Shown here: positions 56,012 to 64,000 of the stretch, piece after piece | Layout: each line of letters starts with the position of its first letter | Numbering within the stretch: the first letter of the stretch is position 1 | NCBI GenBank assembly: GCA_937901895.1 | Contig: CALGTD010000137.1 | Span: 93,529-157,528, forward strand | DNA: 64,000 nucleotides | Direction: 5' to 3' | Source of the DNA: an uncultured Spartobacteria bacterium | Lineage (GTDB): Bacteria; Verrucomicrobiota; Verrucomicrobiia; Chthoniobacterales; JAATET01 | Notes under the pieces: generated by a model | The model's input: the letters and a program-made list of their open reading frames with translations, nothing else | Databases searched by the model: none | What the model was told of the DNA's origin: nothing | Translations under genes and position numbers: made by a program

Positions 56012-56049
56012 AAAAAACGCGGCGTCCCTCGTGGAGACGCCGCGCTTTT
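56012..56049. terminator. Bidirectional terminator
   Basis: A nine-pair perfect stem CGCGGCGTC (56018-56026) with GACGCCGCG (56036-56044), loop CCTCGTGGA, flanked by six A on the left and CTTTT on the right. It lies between two converging genes (stops at 56007 and 56063), so it can end both transcripts. Confidence 0.9.
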
Positions 56050-56062
56050 GGGAACGGGAATT

Positions 56063-57802
56063 TTACCAGAAGATGAAGTAGAGCGTGATCGTCGCGATGA
56101 CGACCGCGAAGCCCGCGAGCTTCGCGATGGGGGACGACTCGAGGGGGATCTCCTTGTTTTCCGGCATCTCGACGGGGCGCTCCATCGGGGTGACGATCGT
56201 CGCGATCGCGCTCGCGATGAGCACGATGAAGAAGCAGATCGCCATGCGGTCGAGGAAGGAAATCTCGGGGGCGAACCACCAACCCTTCGCGACGATCCAC
56301 GGACCGAGCACCCATTTGATCAAGCCGTAGAAGACGACGTTGAGCACGATGCCCATGACGCCGACGTAGCGCGGGGCACGTGGCACGAAGAAGCCGACGA
56401 GGAAGACGGCGAGAATGCCGGGCGACATGAAGCCCTGGAACTCCTGGATGAAGTTGAAGATGCCGCCGAGGTTCGGATTGCTAAGGAGCGGCGCGGTGAG
56501 CGCGGCGATCAGCACGAAGATGACGACGAACACGCGGCCGGCGACGACCAGTTTGCGTTGGTCCTTCTCGCCTGTGGCCTTCTGGTAGAGGTCCATCGTG
56601 GCGATCGTGGATGCGGAGTTGAGCATCGAGGCGAGCGAGCTGACGACCGCGCCGAATAGGGCGGCGATGACGAACCACGAGATCATCGGGTGCGGTTTGA
56701 TGAGCTCGCGGACGAGGACAGGGAATGCCTTGTCGTAGTCGTATTGACCGGAGGCGTTCATCAAGTGCTCGCTGAACAGGTTGAACGCGAGGATGCCCGG
56801 GATGACCACCACGAAGGGGATAATGAGCTTGAGGAAGGCGGCGAAGACGATGCCTCGCTGGCCTTCGGCGAGGGACTTCGAGCCGAGTGTGCGCTGGACG
56901 ATGTATTGGTTCAGACCCCAGTAGAAGAAGTTTGGAATCCAGAGACCGACGAGCAGCGCGGTCCAGGGTAGCTGACTGTCCTCCTTCGGCCGAACCATGT
57001 GAAGTTTGCCGCCGGAGAGGTTCTCGCCGTTGCGGACCACGGCCTCACCGTTCTTGCCGTCATTGAGGAGAAGGAGACGCTCCCAGGCGTTGGCCTGTGC
57101 GAGGTCCTCCACAGTGGCCTCGGAGTTTTGAACCTTGGTCGCGATCAGATCCTCCGGCGACTTCTCTGCAAGCGCGCCGAACGCAAACCACATGACCAGT
57201 GCGCCGCCGATGATGAGACCGGAACCCCAGACGAGGTCTGTCCATGCGCAGGCCTTCAGTCCACCGATGAAGACATACACTGCGGCGAAGATGGCAATGA
57301 TCCAGCCGGCCGCGGTGAGATTGCTGAGAACGGGAACCGTGTTGTAATACTCCGACACGAACTTGGCGCCGGAGAAAATGACGGTCGCCGTAGGAACGAG
57401 AACCAGAATGGCGATGGTTAGAATCGCCATCGCGAGGCGGGCCACGACGCCGAAGCGATACTCGAGGAATTCCGGAATCGTGTAGATGCCGGCGCGAAGA
57501 AAGCGCGGGAGGAACCAGAATGCGACGCCGATGAGTGTGATCGCAGCCATCCATTCGTAGGACGCGATCGCCATGCCCAGCCAGTTCGCAGCGGAGCCGG
57601 ACATGCCCACGAACTGCTCGGTCGAGATGTTTGCGGCGATCAGCGAAAAGCCGACCAGCCACCAGGTGAGACCGCGTCCCGCGAGGAAGTAGCCTGACGC
57701 CCCCGCCTCGGCAGCGTCGGATTCATCACGGCTTTGCCAGATGCCGAAACCGATGACGGTAATGATGGCGACGAAGAACAGGGTGATTTCTATGACGTTC
57801 AT
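56063..57802 (-). CDS. Sodium:solute symporter (SSS family, SGLT-like)
   Basis: 579 residues with about 14 membrane segments. The start MNVIEITLFFVAIITVIGFGIW at 57802 is favoured over longer frames. Signatures: GRGLTWWLVGFSLIAANISTEQFVGMSGSA (TM2-3), FYWGLNQYIVQRTLGSKSLAEGQRGIVFA, and GAVVSSLASMLNSASTIATMDLYQK with the sodium-site serines. The pattern is close to SGLT-type sugar carriers, so a sugar or polyol is the likely substrate. It ends at the terminator; the upstream neighbour mntR is 143 bases away. Confidence 0.9.
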   Translation of the reverse strand: MNVIEITLFFVAIITVIGFGIWQSRDESDAAEAGASGYFLAGRGLTWWLVGFSLIAANISTEQFVGMSGSAANWLGMAIASYEWMAAITLIGVAFWFLPRFLRAGIYTIPEFLEYRFGVVARLAMAILTIAILVLVPTATVIFSGAKFVSEYYNTVPVLSNLTAAGWIIAIFAAVYVFIGGLKACAWTDLVWGSGLIIGGALVMWFAFGALAEKSPEDLIATKVQNSEATVEDLAQANAWERLLLLNDGKNGEAVVRNGENLSGGKLHMVRPKEDSQLPWTALLVGLWIPNFFYWGLNQYIVQRTLGSKSLAEGQRGIVFAAFLKLIIPFVVVIPGILAFNLFSEHLMNASGQYDYDKAFPVLVRELIKPHPMISWFVIAALFGAVVSSLASMLNSASTIATMDLYQKATGEKDQRKLVVAGRVFVVIFVLIAALTAPLLSNPNLGGIFNFIQEFQGFMSPGILAVFLVGFFVPRAPRYVGVMGIVLNVVFYGLIKWVLGPWIVAKGWWFAPEISFLDRMAICFFIVLIASAIATIVTPMERPVEMPENKEIPLESSPIAKLAGFAVVIATITLYFIFW

Positions 57803-57945
57803 GAAGCAGGGATGTAGGGGTCGTGCGAGCAGGAGGGAGGCTCGCTGCAAATCTTTGGGGAGGATTGGCGGGCAGATTCTTGAGGTTTGCCGTGGAAATT
57901 CGCAATCGGAAAAAGACGGGGGACTTGCGGCGGGGCAATGCGACC

Positions 57946-58383
57946 TCAACGCGTTCCGGGTCCGGGTTCACCAATGGCGGCGCGGAGCTGTGCGGGGTGC
58001 TTCTTCCAGTAATCGACCAGGCGCTCGAGCTTCTCGAGGGTCTCGGGGCTGACGTGGTGCTCGATGCCCTCCACGTCGCGCGAAACCACGGTGCGGTCGA
58101 GCCCGAGCAGACCGAGGAATTCCGTGAGCAGCACGTGCCGGATCTGGATGCGTCGCGCGACCTCTGCACCACGATCGGTAAGCGTGATGCCGCGGTATTT
58201 TTCGTAGACGAGGTATCCATCGCGACTGAGGCGCTGGATCATGATCGACACGGTCGGCCGCGTGATCGCGAGGAGGTCCGCGATGTCGGACACGCGTGCA
58301 TAGCCCTTCGTTTCGATGAGCTCGTGGATGCGCTCGAGGTAGTCCTCGGCGCTGACAGTGAGAGGCTTCCTGTTCCCGGGCAC
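57946..58383 (-). CDS. mntR: MntR-type metal-dependent regulator (DtxR family)
   Basis: 145 residues from a GTG at 58383 (VPGNRKPLTVSAEDYLERIHELI), chosen because it gives the family length and N-terminus; a longer frame is Arg/Ser-rich and antisense to other genes. Winged helix: ARVSDIADLLAITRPTVSIMIQRLSRDGYLVYEKYRGITLT. Metal site: Glu/His in EVARRIQIRHVLLTEFLGLLGLD and GIEHHVS. It represses manganese importers when Mn is high. The likely target is the ABC operon at 22571, which has matching DtxR-like domains on its permeases, but no operator was identified by eye. Confidence 0.9.
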   Translation of the reverse strand: MPGNRKPLTVSAEDYLERIHELIETKGYARVSDIADLLAITRPTVSIMIQRLSRDGYLVYEKYRGITLTDRGAEVARRIQIRHVLLTEFLGLLGLDRTVVSRDVEGIEHHVSPETLEKLERLVDYWKKHPAQLRAAIGEPGPGTR

Positions 58384-58393
58384 GAGCTGCAGG

Positions 58394-58966
58394 CTATTCC
58401 GTCGGAGTTGCGCGGGGCAATCGCGAAGGCCCTGCCGGCGTGCCGAGGGGACGCGCGGCCTTGCCGGCGACGAACGACGGGAGCCCTTCCGCCCGAAGCG
58501 CCGATGCTGTGCGGGCCGCGAATGCGTCAGATGGCGCGATCTCGGGGAGCAGTCGGAGCATTTCCGTGCTGACGGCATCGAGATCATCGCGAATGTCGGG
58601 GACAATGCGTCGCGGCGCGAGCGCTGGCAACGGGGCGCCACGTTGCCATTTCCGGATCAGAAAGCCTTGGAGCGCGCGAGATGCCTCGAGCTGGGCTTCA
58701 AAGAAATTCAGAACCACGGGCTCCGAAACACCGATCGTGCGTCCGCGCTCGACGAGATTCTGGAGGAGGGCGGCCTCTCGCTTCGGATCGTGGACGGGGA
58801 GGCTGTCCTGGTATTTCCGCCAGGCGACCTCGCGCGCGAGCTCAAGGCGTTTCGAGATCAGCTCCATCATCCGCACCTGCGCGGGAGTGGGTTCGAACGT
58901 GGTGCGGCGCGGAGACGCGCAGGAGAGCAGGAGGGCGAACGGCAGAAGAAGGAGGGCGAAGCGCAT
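58394..58966 (-). CDS. Exported chorismate mutase (gamma AroQ type), probable lipoprotein
   Basis: 190 residues. A lipobox ends at Cys16 (LLLSCAS). The helical AroQ-gamma pattern is seen in LISKRLELAREVAWRKYQDSLPVHDPKREAALLQNL and SEPVVLNFFEAQLEASRALQ, with the Arg and Lys that hold chorismate. Secreted chorismate mutases occur in Gram-negative bacteria with no firm role. It is ten bases ahead of mntR on the same strand. The C-terminal ~40 residues are Pro/Arg/Ala-rich. Confidence 0.8.
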   Translation of the reverse strand: MRFALLLLPFALLLSCASPRRTTFEPTPAQVRMMELISKRLELAREVAWRKYQDSLPVHDPKREAALLQNLVERGRTIGVSEPVVLNFFEAQLEASRALQGFLIRKWQRGAPLPALAPRRIVPDIRDDLDAVSTEMLRLLPEIAPSDAFAARTASALRAEGLPSFVAGKAARPLGTPAGPSRLPRATPTE

Positions 58967-59063
58967 GCGCCGGGAGTTTCGGCCGGAACGTCACACCGAT
59001 GCACGCGGAAATCGCGGGAGAATGCGATTGGCTCCCGCCTCGCCGCGGGGTAGAGCTTTCGCC

Positions 59064-59549
59064 ATGCACGTCCCCCGGTTTCTGCTTCCCGTCGCGGCAA
59101 TTCTTCTCTCCGGTTGTGCGACGACCCGCGAGGTCCCACCGCCGCCGCCGTATGTCGCAACGTTGAAAACGATGGGGGTGGCTCCGACGACGATGAAGCG
59201 CATCGAGGCCGCGCGCGTGCTCACCTTTGCCGACGTGCTCGAGCTCGTGAAGAAGGGCGTCCCAGGTGACAAGATCGTCGCCTACATGAAGGCGACCCGC
59301 GCGCCGTATGCGTATTCGCAGGAGCAGGTCAATGCTCTGGTCGACGCCGGTGCCGACAGCACCTTGGTGAACTATGTCGGGCGCGCGGCGGGCGATCTGA
59401 TGATCGATTCCCAGAACGAGCCGCAGCAGCAGCGGATCCTGCGTGACGCGAAATGGCAGCGTAAACTGTGGAACGACCCGTATTTCGCGGACGAGGAATT
59501 TTGGGGGCCGCCGCCCTTCGGATTCGGCTGGCCCGCGATCTGGTATTAG
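59064..59549 (+). CDS. Small lipoprotein of unknown function
   Basis: 161 residues with a clear lipobox (LLSGCAT, Cys20). The body includes VLTFADVLELVKKGVPGDKIVAYMKATRAPYAYSQEQVNALVDAGADSTLVNYVGRA, a helical repeat-like module seen in other proteobacterial and verrucomicrobial lipoproteins, and ends in an aromatic/Gly/Pro tail (FWGPPPFGFGWPAIWY). It runs between the divergent chorismate mutase and the convergent methyltransferase, whose stop it overlaps by four bases. A much longer in-frame reading is rejected because the lipobox would be internal. Confidence 0.75.
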   Translation: MHVPRFLLPVAAILLSGCATTREVPPPPPYVATLKTMGVAPTTMKRIEAARVLTFADVLELVKKGVPGDKIVAYMKATRAPYAYSQEQVNALVDAGADSTLVNYVGRAAGDLMIDSQNEPQQQRILRDAKWQRKLWNDPYFADEEFWGPPPFGFGWPAIWY

Positions 59550-60664
59550 GCGAGGCCTAGCGTCGCAGCGGCCGGCCGGGCGTGCCGGAAACCGGAAAGC
59601 GTCGCGTCGAATTCCCGTGCGAGCGCGAGGTATTTGAACTGCGTGCCCATCGTCTCGGGGTGGAGCAGCGTCTTGATCTCCCGAAGCGTCGCATCGCGTG
59701 CGGGCGAGGGAGGCTGGCGCTCGAGGTCCAGGAGCAGTCCCGAGCCGGCTCCAACGAGGAAGTGGTATTGATCGGTGAAACCGGCGAGGCGCAACCCGGC
59801 GCCGATGGCGGTTTCCGCGAGTGCCGTGAAATCGACATGCGCCGTGATGTCCTTCGTGCCCGGAGACTCCAGCGGATCGTCGTCGCGGCGGTTCGCCCGG
59901 TAGCACGACAGGGTTCCAGCCGTGCGCCAGGGCGCGTGCAGGACATCGCGGGGGAACCCGTAGTCAATGACGAGCGCGACTCCCCGCACGAGGTGGGATG
60001 CAATGTCGCGGATCCATTCTGCCGCGCCCGGACGGATCTCCGCGAGGTAGCCGACCGGGACTTCCCCCGGGAGAGTGTCGGGAATATCCGCTGCGGGCAG
60101 ATCGTCGAAGTTCAGCGAACCATCGCGCACGGTCACGTGGCGTTCGAGCCAGCCGTTCTCCGCCCGAACGAAGAGCCGCACCGGCAGGGCATCAACGTAT
60201 TCGTTGGACAAGTGCACACCGGTGAACGGCTGCTCCAGCGCGGGCGACCACTCGATGTGGCCGGCAAATTGCGCGAGGGTTTCCGCCTGGCGGGCGCGCA
60301 GGTGGGGGAATGGCTCCACGAGGGTGAAGACGGCGGCGTCGAGGCACGCCGGATGGTCCGTTTTCAAGGCCGCCAGGACATCGGCGGCAAGGCGGCCGTC
60401 GTTGGCGCCGTGTTCGACGATGTCAAACCGCCGTGGACGGCCCAGCAGTTCCCAGACCTCCGCGCATTGAGCGGCGAGGACGCGTCCGAAGGTGGCGCCG
60501 ACGCTGACGCTTGTGTGAAAATCCCCGTCGCGTCCAATGCGCGCCCGATCCGCCGCATAGTAACCATGGCGCGCATCGAAGAGCGCGCGTTCCATGTATC
60601 GGTCGAATCGAAGAGCTCCGCCGGTGGCGATCTCCCGGCAAAGCTCGCGGGCGAGTGGCGTCAC
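59546..60664 (-). CDS. SAM-dependent methyltransferase, MidA/NDUFAF7 family
   Basis: 372 residues. The N-terminus TPLARELCREIATGGALRFDRYMERALFDARHGYY and the segment HTSVSVGATFGRVLAAQ are typical of the family. The SAM-binding glycine motif is in RFDIVEHGANDGRLAADVL, and LSNEYVDALPVRLF holds the NE-D core. In mitochondria the relative methylates an arginine of complex I; the bacterial target is not settled. Its start overlaps the preceding gene by four bases. Confidence 0.85.
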   Translation of the reverse strand: MTPLARELCREIATGGALRFDRYMERALFDARHGYYAADRARIGRDGDFHTSVSVGATFGRVLAAQCAEVWELLGRPRRFDIVEHGANDGRLAADVLAALKTDHPACLDAAVFTLVEPFPHLRARQAETLAQFAGHIEWSPALEQPFTGVHLSNEYVDALPVRLFVRAENGWLERHVTVRDGSLNFDDLPAADIPDTLPGEVPVGYLAEIRPGAAEWIRDIASHLVRGVALVIDYGFPRDVLHAPWRTAGTLSCYRANRRDDDPLESPGTKDITAHVDFTALAETAIGAGLRLAGFTDQYHFLVGAGSGLLLDLERQPPSPARDATLREIKTLLHPETMGTQFKYLALAREFDATLSGFRHARPAAATLGLA

Positions 60665-62151
60665 TCGGTCGTGATTTCCTGGGCCCGGATGTTGAACGTG
60701 CCGTCGTCCCCGCGGTCGACCGAGGTGATGCGGAACGGGCGCTGCCCGTTGCGGGAGACGGCGGTGCCTTCCGCGGGCGGGCGGCTTCCCGCAGGGAATT
60801 CGACGATGATGCGCGTCGAGGAGCTGTCTCCCCCGCGAGGGCGCAGCACTGCGCTTCTCTGGCCGGAGGCCGTGACGATAAATTCACCCTGGAGGTAGAT
60901 GGTTTCCGCAGTCGGTCCCGAAATCGCACGGGCATCTCGATGATTCACGAGCCTGCCGCGCGGCATCCGGCCGGGGCTGTAGGTCTGCCAGCTTCCCGAG
61001 GCCGTGTTCGTGATGGCCGGGGCCGGCTGGTTTTGCATGAAGGGCTTGAGCGGAACCTCCGGAGTCGGGGCAGGCGTGGCCGCTGCGACGGCGGTCGACG
61101 GGGTTGGAGCCGGGGCATTGACCGGCAGGGCCGGACGCACCTCGGGTTCGACAGTCGCTTCGGCAACCGCAGGTGTGGGCGTTGGCGCCGCGGGAGTGGG
61201 TTCCGGCGGAGTGGTTTCGGCGACCGCGGGTGCCGGCGGAGCTCCGCCCTCGGGCGGGAGTGCAGGCTGGATGCGCACCAGTTGCGAAGGGGCTTCGGCG
61301 GCGTTGTCGGAATCGGGACGTCCGAGCTTCCGACGGTAGGTTGCATAGCGGGCGTCGGCTTCGGACTGTTTAGTCTTCGAGAGGATGGGAAGCCCGGCCT
61401 CGACGTTGAGAGTCTGCGGAGGTTCGAGGTCGAACGATCCCGGCCCGTTCGCGACGGCGTAGCCCGGATAACTGATCGGCACGACGGTGAACTTCAGCCG
61501 TCCGTCGTCGAGCCGGTGGATTCCAATGATCGCCGCGAGATCGCGCGCACGCCGGCCGCCCTCGAGCACGATGGGCTGTCCGGTGAGAAGGTTGCGGTGA
61601 ACGACGGGAACCACCTTGGGATCCGCCGTGAAGACATGCTCGATGAGCACCTGCGGCTGTTTGGAGTCCTGCGCCACCGCGACAATGCCGGACGTGAAGA
61701 AATCATCGGAGGTGAGCTCGTAGGAGTCGAGAATTTCGAAGTTGCCGATGACGTAGGGGACAAGGCCTCGGACGCCGTCGTAGTTCCGGATGTAGTCGCG
61801 AAGCAGGCGCGAGCTTTCCTTTTCGAGTTCGCGCTTGTTCAGCGAACCATAGCGCTCGAGCAGCCGGTTTGCGTCGAGGAATTCGCCCTTCGGAGCGGCG
61901 GTATCGATGAAGCGTTTGGGGGGCTCGAGCTTCTTGAACTTGTGGAGCACCGAGTAGCTCAACGGCTCCTCCGGATGGCCGAAGATGTAGATGCTGCCCA
62001 TCCAGCAAAGCGCCACGAGGCCGACGAGGAGGATGATGAAAATGGTCCAGCCAATCAGACCGCCGTCGGAGCGGGGCGCGTCTTCGTCGTCGCGGGGGAA
62101 TTCGCGGCGGCCTGGTCGCCGGCGTTCCCGTCTCGAAAAGAGATCGGACAT
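60661..62151 (-). CDS. Membrane-anchored protein of unknown function, Pro/Ala-rich linker
   Basis: 496 residues. A charged cytosolic head (RRERRRPGRREFPRDDEDAP) precedes one membrane helix (GLIGWTIFIILLVGLVALCWMGSIYIF). A folded region of about 210 residues follows (HKFKKLEPPKRFIDTAAPKGEF... VVPISYPGYAVANG), then a low-complexity Pro/Ala/Thr linker (about 285-375), then a last domain (TIYLQGEFIVTASGQRSAVLRPRGG). No family recognised. Placement between an Fe-S carrier and a MidA-like methyltransferase may hint at respiratory complex assembly, but this is inference. Confidence 0.7.
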   Translation of the reverse strand: MSDLFSRRERRRPGRREFPRDDEDAPRSDGGLIGWTIFIILLVGLVALCWMGSIYIFGHPEEPLSYSVLHKFKKLEPPKRFIDTAAPKGEFLDANRLLERYGSLNKRELEKESSRLLRDYIRNYDGVRGLVPYVIGNFEILDSYELTSDDFFTSGIVAVAQDSKQPQVLIEHVFTADPKVVPVVHRNLLTGQPIVLEGGRRARDLAAIIGIHRLDDGRLKFTVVPISYPGYAVANGPGSFDLEPPQTLNVEAGLPILSKTKQSEADARYATYRRKLGRPDSDNAAEAPSQLVRIQPALPPEGGAPPAPAVAETTPPEPTPAAPTPTPAVAEATVEPEVRPALPVNAPAPTPSTAVAAATPAPTPEVPLKPFMQNQPAPAITNTASGSWQTYSPGRMPRGRLVNHRDARAISGPTAETIYLQGEFIVTASGQRSAVLRPRGGDSSSTRIIVEFPAGSRPPAEGTAVSRNGQRPFRITSVDRGDDGTFNIRAQEITTE

Positions 62152-62484
62152 CTAGTCTCCGGCCGGCTCGAAGGAGGTTCCGCAGCCGCAGCTGCGCGCC
62201 GCCTTCGGATTCAAGATGCGAAATCCAGCGCCGGCGAGATCGTCGGCGTAATCGAGCGTGCAACCGTCGAGATAACGAAGGCTTCCGCCATCGACGAACA
62301 CACGTGCGTCCGGTTCGCCACAGATCGAGTCCCCTTCCTGGCGATCGGCGATCTCCATGCCGTATTCGAGCCCGGCGCATCCGCCCTTGTGGACGGAGAG
62401 GCGAAGCCCGTGGTCGCCGGAGAGTCCGCGGCCGGCCAGGAGGCTTCGCAGTTGTTCCGCGGCGCTTTCGGTTATATGGAGCAT
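62152..62484 (-). CDS. A-type iron-sulfur carrier (HesB/IscA/ErpA family)
   Basis: 110 residues. The three cluster cysteines are in LSVHKGGCAGLEYGM (Cys36) and the C-terminal RSCGCGTSF (Cys99, Cys101), with the family segment FVDGGSLRYLDGCTLDYADDLAGAGFRILNP. It passes Fe-S clusters to target proteins. Its stop is immediately followed by the start of the next gene on the same strand, so the three minus-strand genes form an operon. It is divergent from mutL with about 100 bases between starts. Confidence 0.93.
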   Translation of the reverse strand: MLHITESAAEQLRSLLAGRGLSGDHGLRLSVHKGGCAGLEYGMEIADRQEGDSICGEPDARVFVDGGSLRYLDGCTLDYADDLAGAGFRILNPKAARSCGCGTSFEPAGD

Positions 62485-62583
62485 GTAGCAGTTTTATGGG
62501 TGGTCATGCGCGAAGTCAAATGATGCGAATGGACGGACGTCCGCATTTCCGCCGGTGCGCGAAATCCAGGATGACCCGCTGAG

Positions 62584-64000
62584 ATGGGGCGCATCCGTCT
62601 TCTCCCCGACGAGGTGGCCAGCCAGGTTGCGGCCGGCGAGGTCGTCGAGCGTCCCGCCTCGGTGCTCAAGGAACTCGTCGAAAACAGCCTGGATGCCGGA
62701 GCGACGCGCGTGGATGTGGAATACCACCGGGGCGGCGACAAGTTTCTCGCGGTGACCGACAATGGCTGCGGGATGGATCGCGAGGACGCGCTGCTCAGCC
62801 TCGAGCGGCACGCGACGAGCAAGATCCGGACGGGGCGCGACCTCTCGACGGTGGGGACGTTCGGCTTTCGGGGTGAGGCGGTGCCGAGTATCGCGAGCGT
62901 CTCGCGTTTCCGCATGGTGACCCGGGAGGCCGGTGCGATCGCGGGAACGGAAATCCTTGTCAATGGCGGCAGGATCGAGGCGGTGCGCGACAGCGGGGAG
63001 GCCGCGGGCACACGCATCGAGGTGCGCTCGCTCTTCTTCAATCTGCCGGCACGCCGGAAGTTTCTGCGGGGCGAACGCACCGAGGCCGCGCACATCGACC
63101 ATCATTTTCAGGTGCTCGCACTCGCGCATCCGGGATTGCGATTTTCCCTCTCGCGCGACGGCAGGCAGGTGCACCTGCTGGCGCCGGCAGCGACGCTGGC
63201 GGCGCGCGCTCGCGACCTGCTGGGCGCGGATTTTTCCAGCCAGCTCATCGAGCTGGAGGAGTTCGAACACGCCGGCGTCACGCTTTACGGGTTGCTTGGG
63301 AAACCCGGCCACGGGCGCGGCGACCGCTCGGGGCAGTATGTGTTTGTGAATGGTCGTGCCGTGCATTCGCCTGCGATCTCGCAGCCGCTTCGCGAGGCCT
63401 ACGGCACCGCGCTGCCACGGGGAATGCACCCGCCGGCGGTCCTGTTCCTGCGGATCGATCCGGAGCGGGTGGATTGCAATGTCCATCCCGCCAAGCGCGA
63501 GGTGCGATTCCGGGACCCCGCAGTCATCGGTGAGGCGGTGCGCCGCGCGGCGGAGAGCGTCCTTGCCGCTCCGAAAACCGTCGCCATTCCCGTGCCAGCA
63601 CGCGTGTTTGCGGAACCCGCGGCGCCGGCACCGGTCGTTCACCCGCGGCACGAGGAATCCCGGGATCCCGCTCCCGCTCCGACGCCGTCTCCGGAGCCGG
63701 AGGAGATTTCCTCCATCCCGGCCGACATTCCGATTCCCGACCTTCGCCCGCCGGCGGAGGAGTCCGTCTCCCTGCCGATCGAGGACGAACCGGAGCCCAC
63801 CTCGCCGACGGAATTTCGCTTCATCGGAGAACTTGGTGGGCGGTTTGTGTTGTTCGAGGACGAAGCCGGCCTTGTGCTGCTCGACGCGCGGGCCGCGCGC
63901 GAGCGCATTCTCTACGAGCAGTTGCTTCGGCGGATCGATCGCGAGGAAGTGGCGTCGCAACGGCTGCTCCTGCCCGCGGTCGTCGAACTCGCACCGCGGG
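62584..64000 (+). CDS. mutL: DNA mismatch repair protein MutL, 3'-truncated by the window edge
   Basis: 472 codons are visible from ATG 62584 with no stop before the end of the window. GHKL ATPase motifs are complete: VVERPASVLKELVENSLDAGAT, VTDNGCGM, ERHATSKI and TFGFRGEAVPSIASV. The C-terminal dimerisation domain lies mostly outside, after a Pro/Glu-rich linker (about residues 335-410). MutL couples mismatch recognition by MutS to strand cutting. No mutS is adjacent. Confidence 0.96.
   Translation, partial: MGRIRLLPDEVASQVAAGEVVERPASVLKELVENSLDAGATRVDVEYHRGGDKFLAVTDNGCGMDREDALLSLERHATSKIRTGRDLSTVGTFGFRGEAVPSIASVSRFRMVTREAGAIAGTEILVNGGRIEAVRDSGEAAGTRIEVRSLFFNLPARRKFLRGERTEAAHIDHHFQVLALAHPGLRFSLSRDGRQVHLLAPAATLAARARDLLGADFSSQLIELEEFEHAGVTLYGLLGKPGHGRGDRSGQYVFVNGRAVHSPAISQPLREAYGTALPRGMHPPAVLFLRIDPERVDCNVHPAKREVRFRDPAVIGEAVRRAAESVLAAPKTVAIPVPARVFAEPAAPAPVVHPRHEESRDPAPAPTPSPEPEEISSIPADIPIPDLRPPAEESVSLPIEDEPEPTSPTEFRFIGELGGRFVLFEDEAGLVLLDARAARERILYEQLLRRIDREEVASQRLLLPAVVELAPR

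Noticed and set aside
57802..57949. Longer start for the sodium:solute symporter
   Set aside because: The extra 49 residues are Arg/Pro-rich with no membrane or signal feature; MNVIEITLFF is the normal family start.

Overview
The window is about 64 kb of a high-GC bacterial chromosome. The gene families suggest a member of the Verrucomicrobiota, possibly near the Chthoniobacter/Terrimicrobium group. Pointers are a secreted C39-like peptidase, a DUF2723 membrane glycosyltransferase with TPRs, metal ABC permeases carrying DtxR-like tails, an NSS transporter with a MetS-type microprotein, and a magnesium-type HemB. This placement is inferred from family knowledge; there is no rRNA here to test it.

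Left backbone (1-29345). Order: glutamate synthase (gltB, cut by the window edge), radC, larC, a secreted papain-like peptidase, then speA-gcvT-gcvH-gcvP in one run (arginine decarboxylase and glycine cleavage). On the minus strand follow two large membrane sugar-transfer proteins, peptide deformylase and an ExbB/ExbD pair; then hemB, metF, a three-gene manganese/zinc/iron-type ABC transporter, and a sodium-dependent NSS transporter with its 50-residue partner. This block ends at an initiator tRNA-fMet gene.

Accessory island (about 29346-54650). Just after the tRNA lie a strong hairpin and a 72-residue stub of a phage-type integrase. Then comes a complete type I-C CRISPR-Cas system (cas3-cas5c-cas8c-cas7c-[frameshifted nucleotidyltransferase + small ORF]-cas4-cas1-cas2) and an array of 65 repeats and 64 spacers. 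Two spacers overlap on the same diverged target, and one reveals a TTC motif exactly where the other needs its PAM. The last repeat is broken where a palindromic promoter element begins. That element recurs before a PAS histidine kinase/FixJ-type regulator pair, before a lone receiver domain, and before a run of oxidoreductases, hydrolases and a ferredoxin-cyclase-globin fusion. This looks like a sensory/stress-response module.

Right backbone (about 54655-64000). A D-threonine-aldolase-like enzyme, a bidirectional terminator, a sodium/solute symporter, MntR, a secreted chorismate mutase, a small lipoprotein, a minus-strand trio (A-type Fe-S carrier, membrane protein, MidA-like methyltransferase) and the start of mutL.
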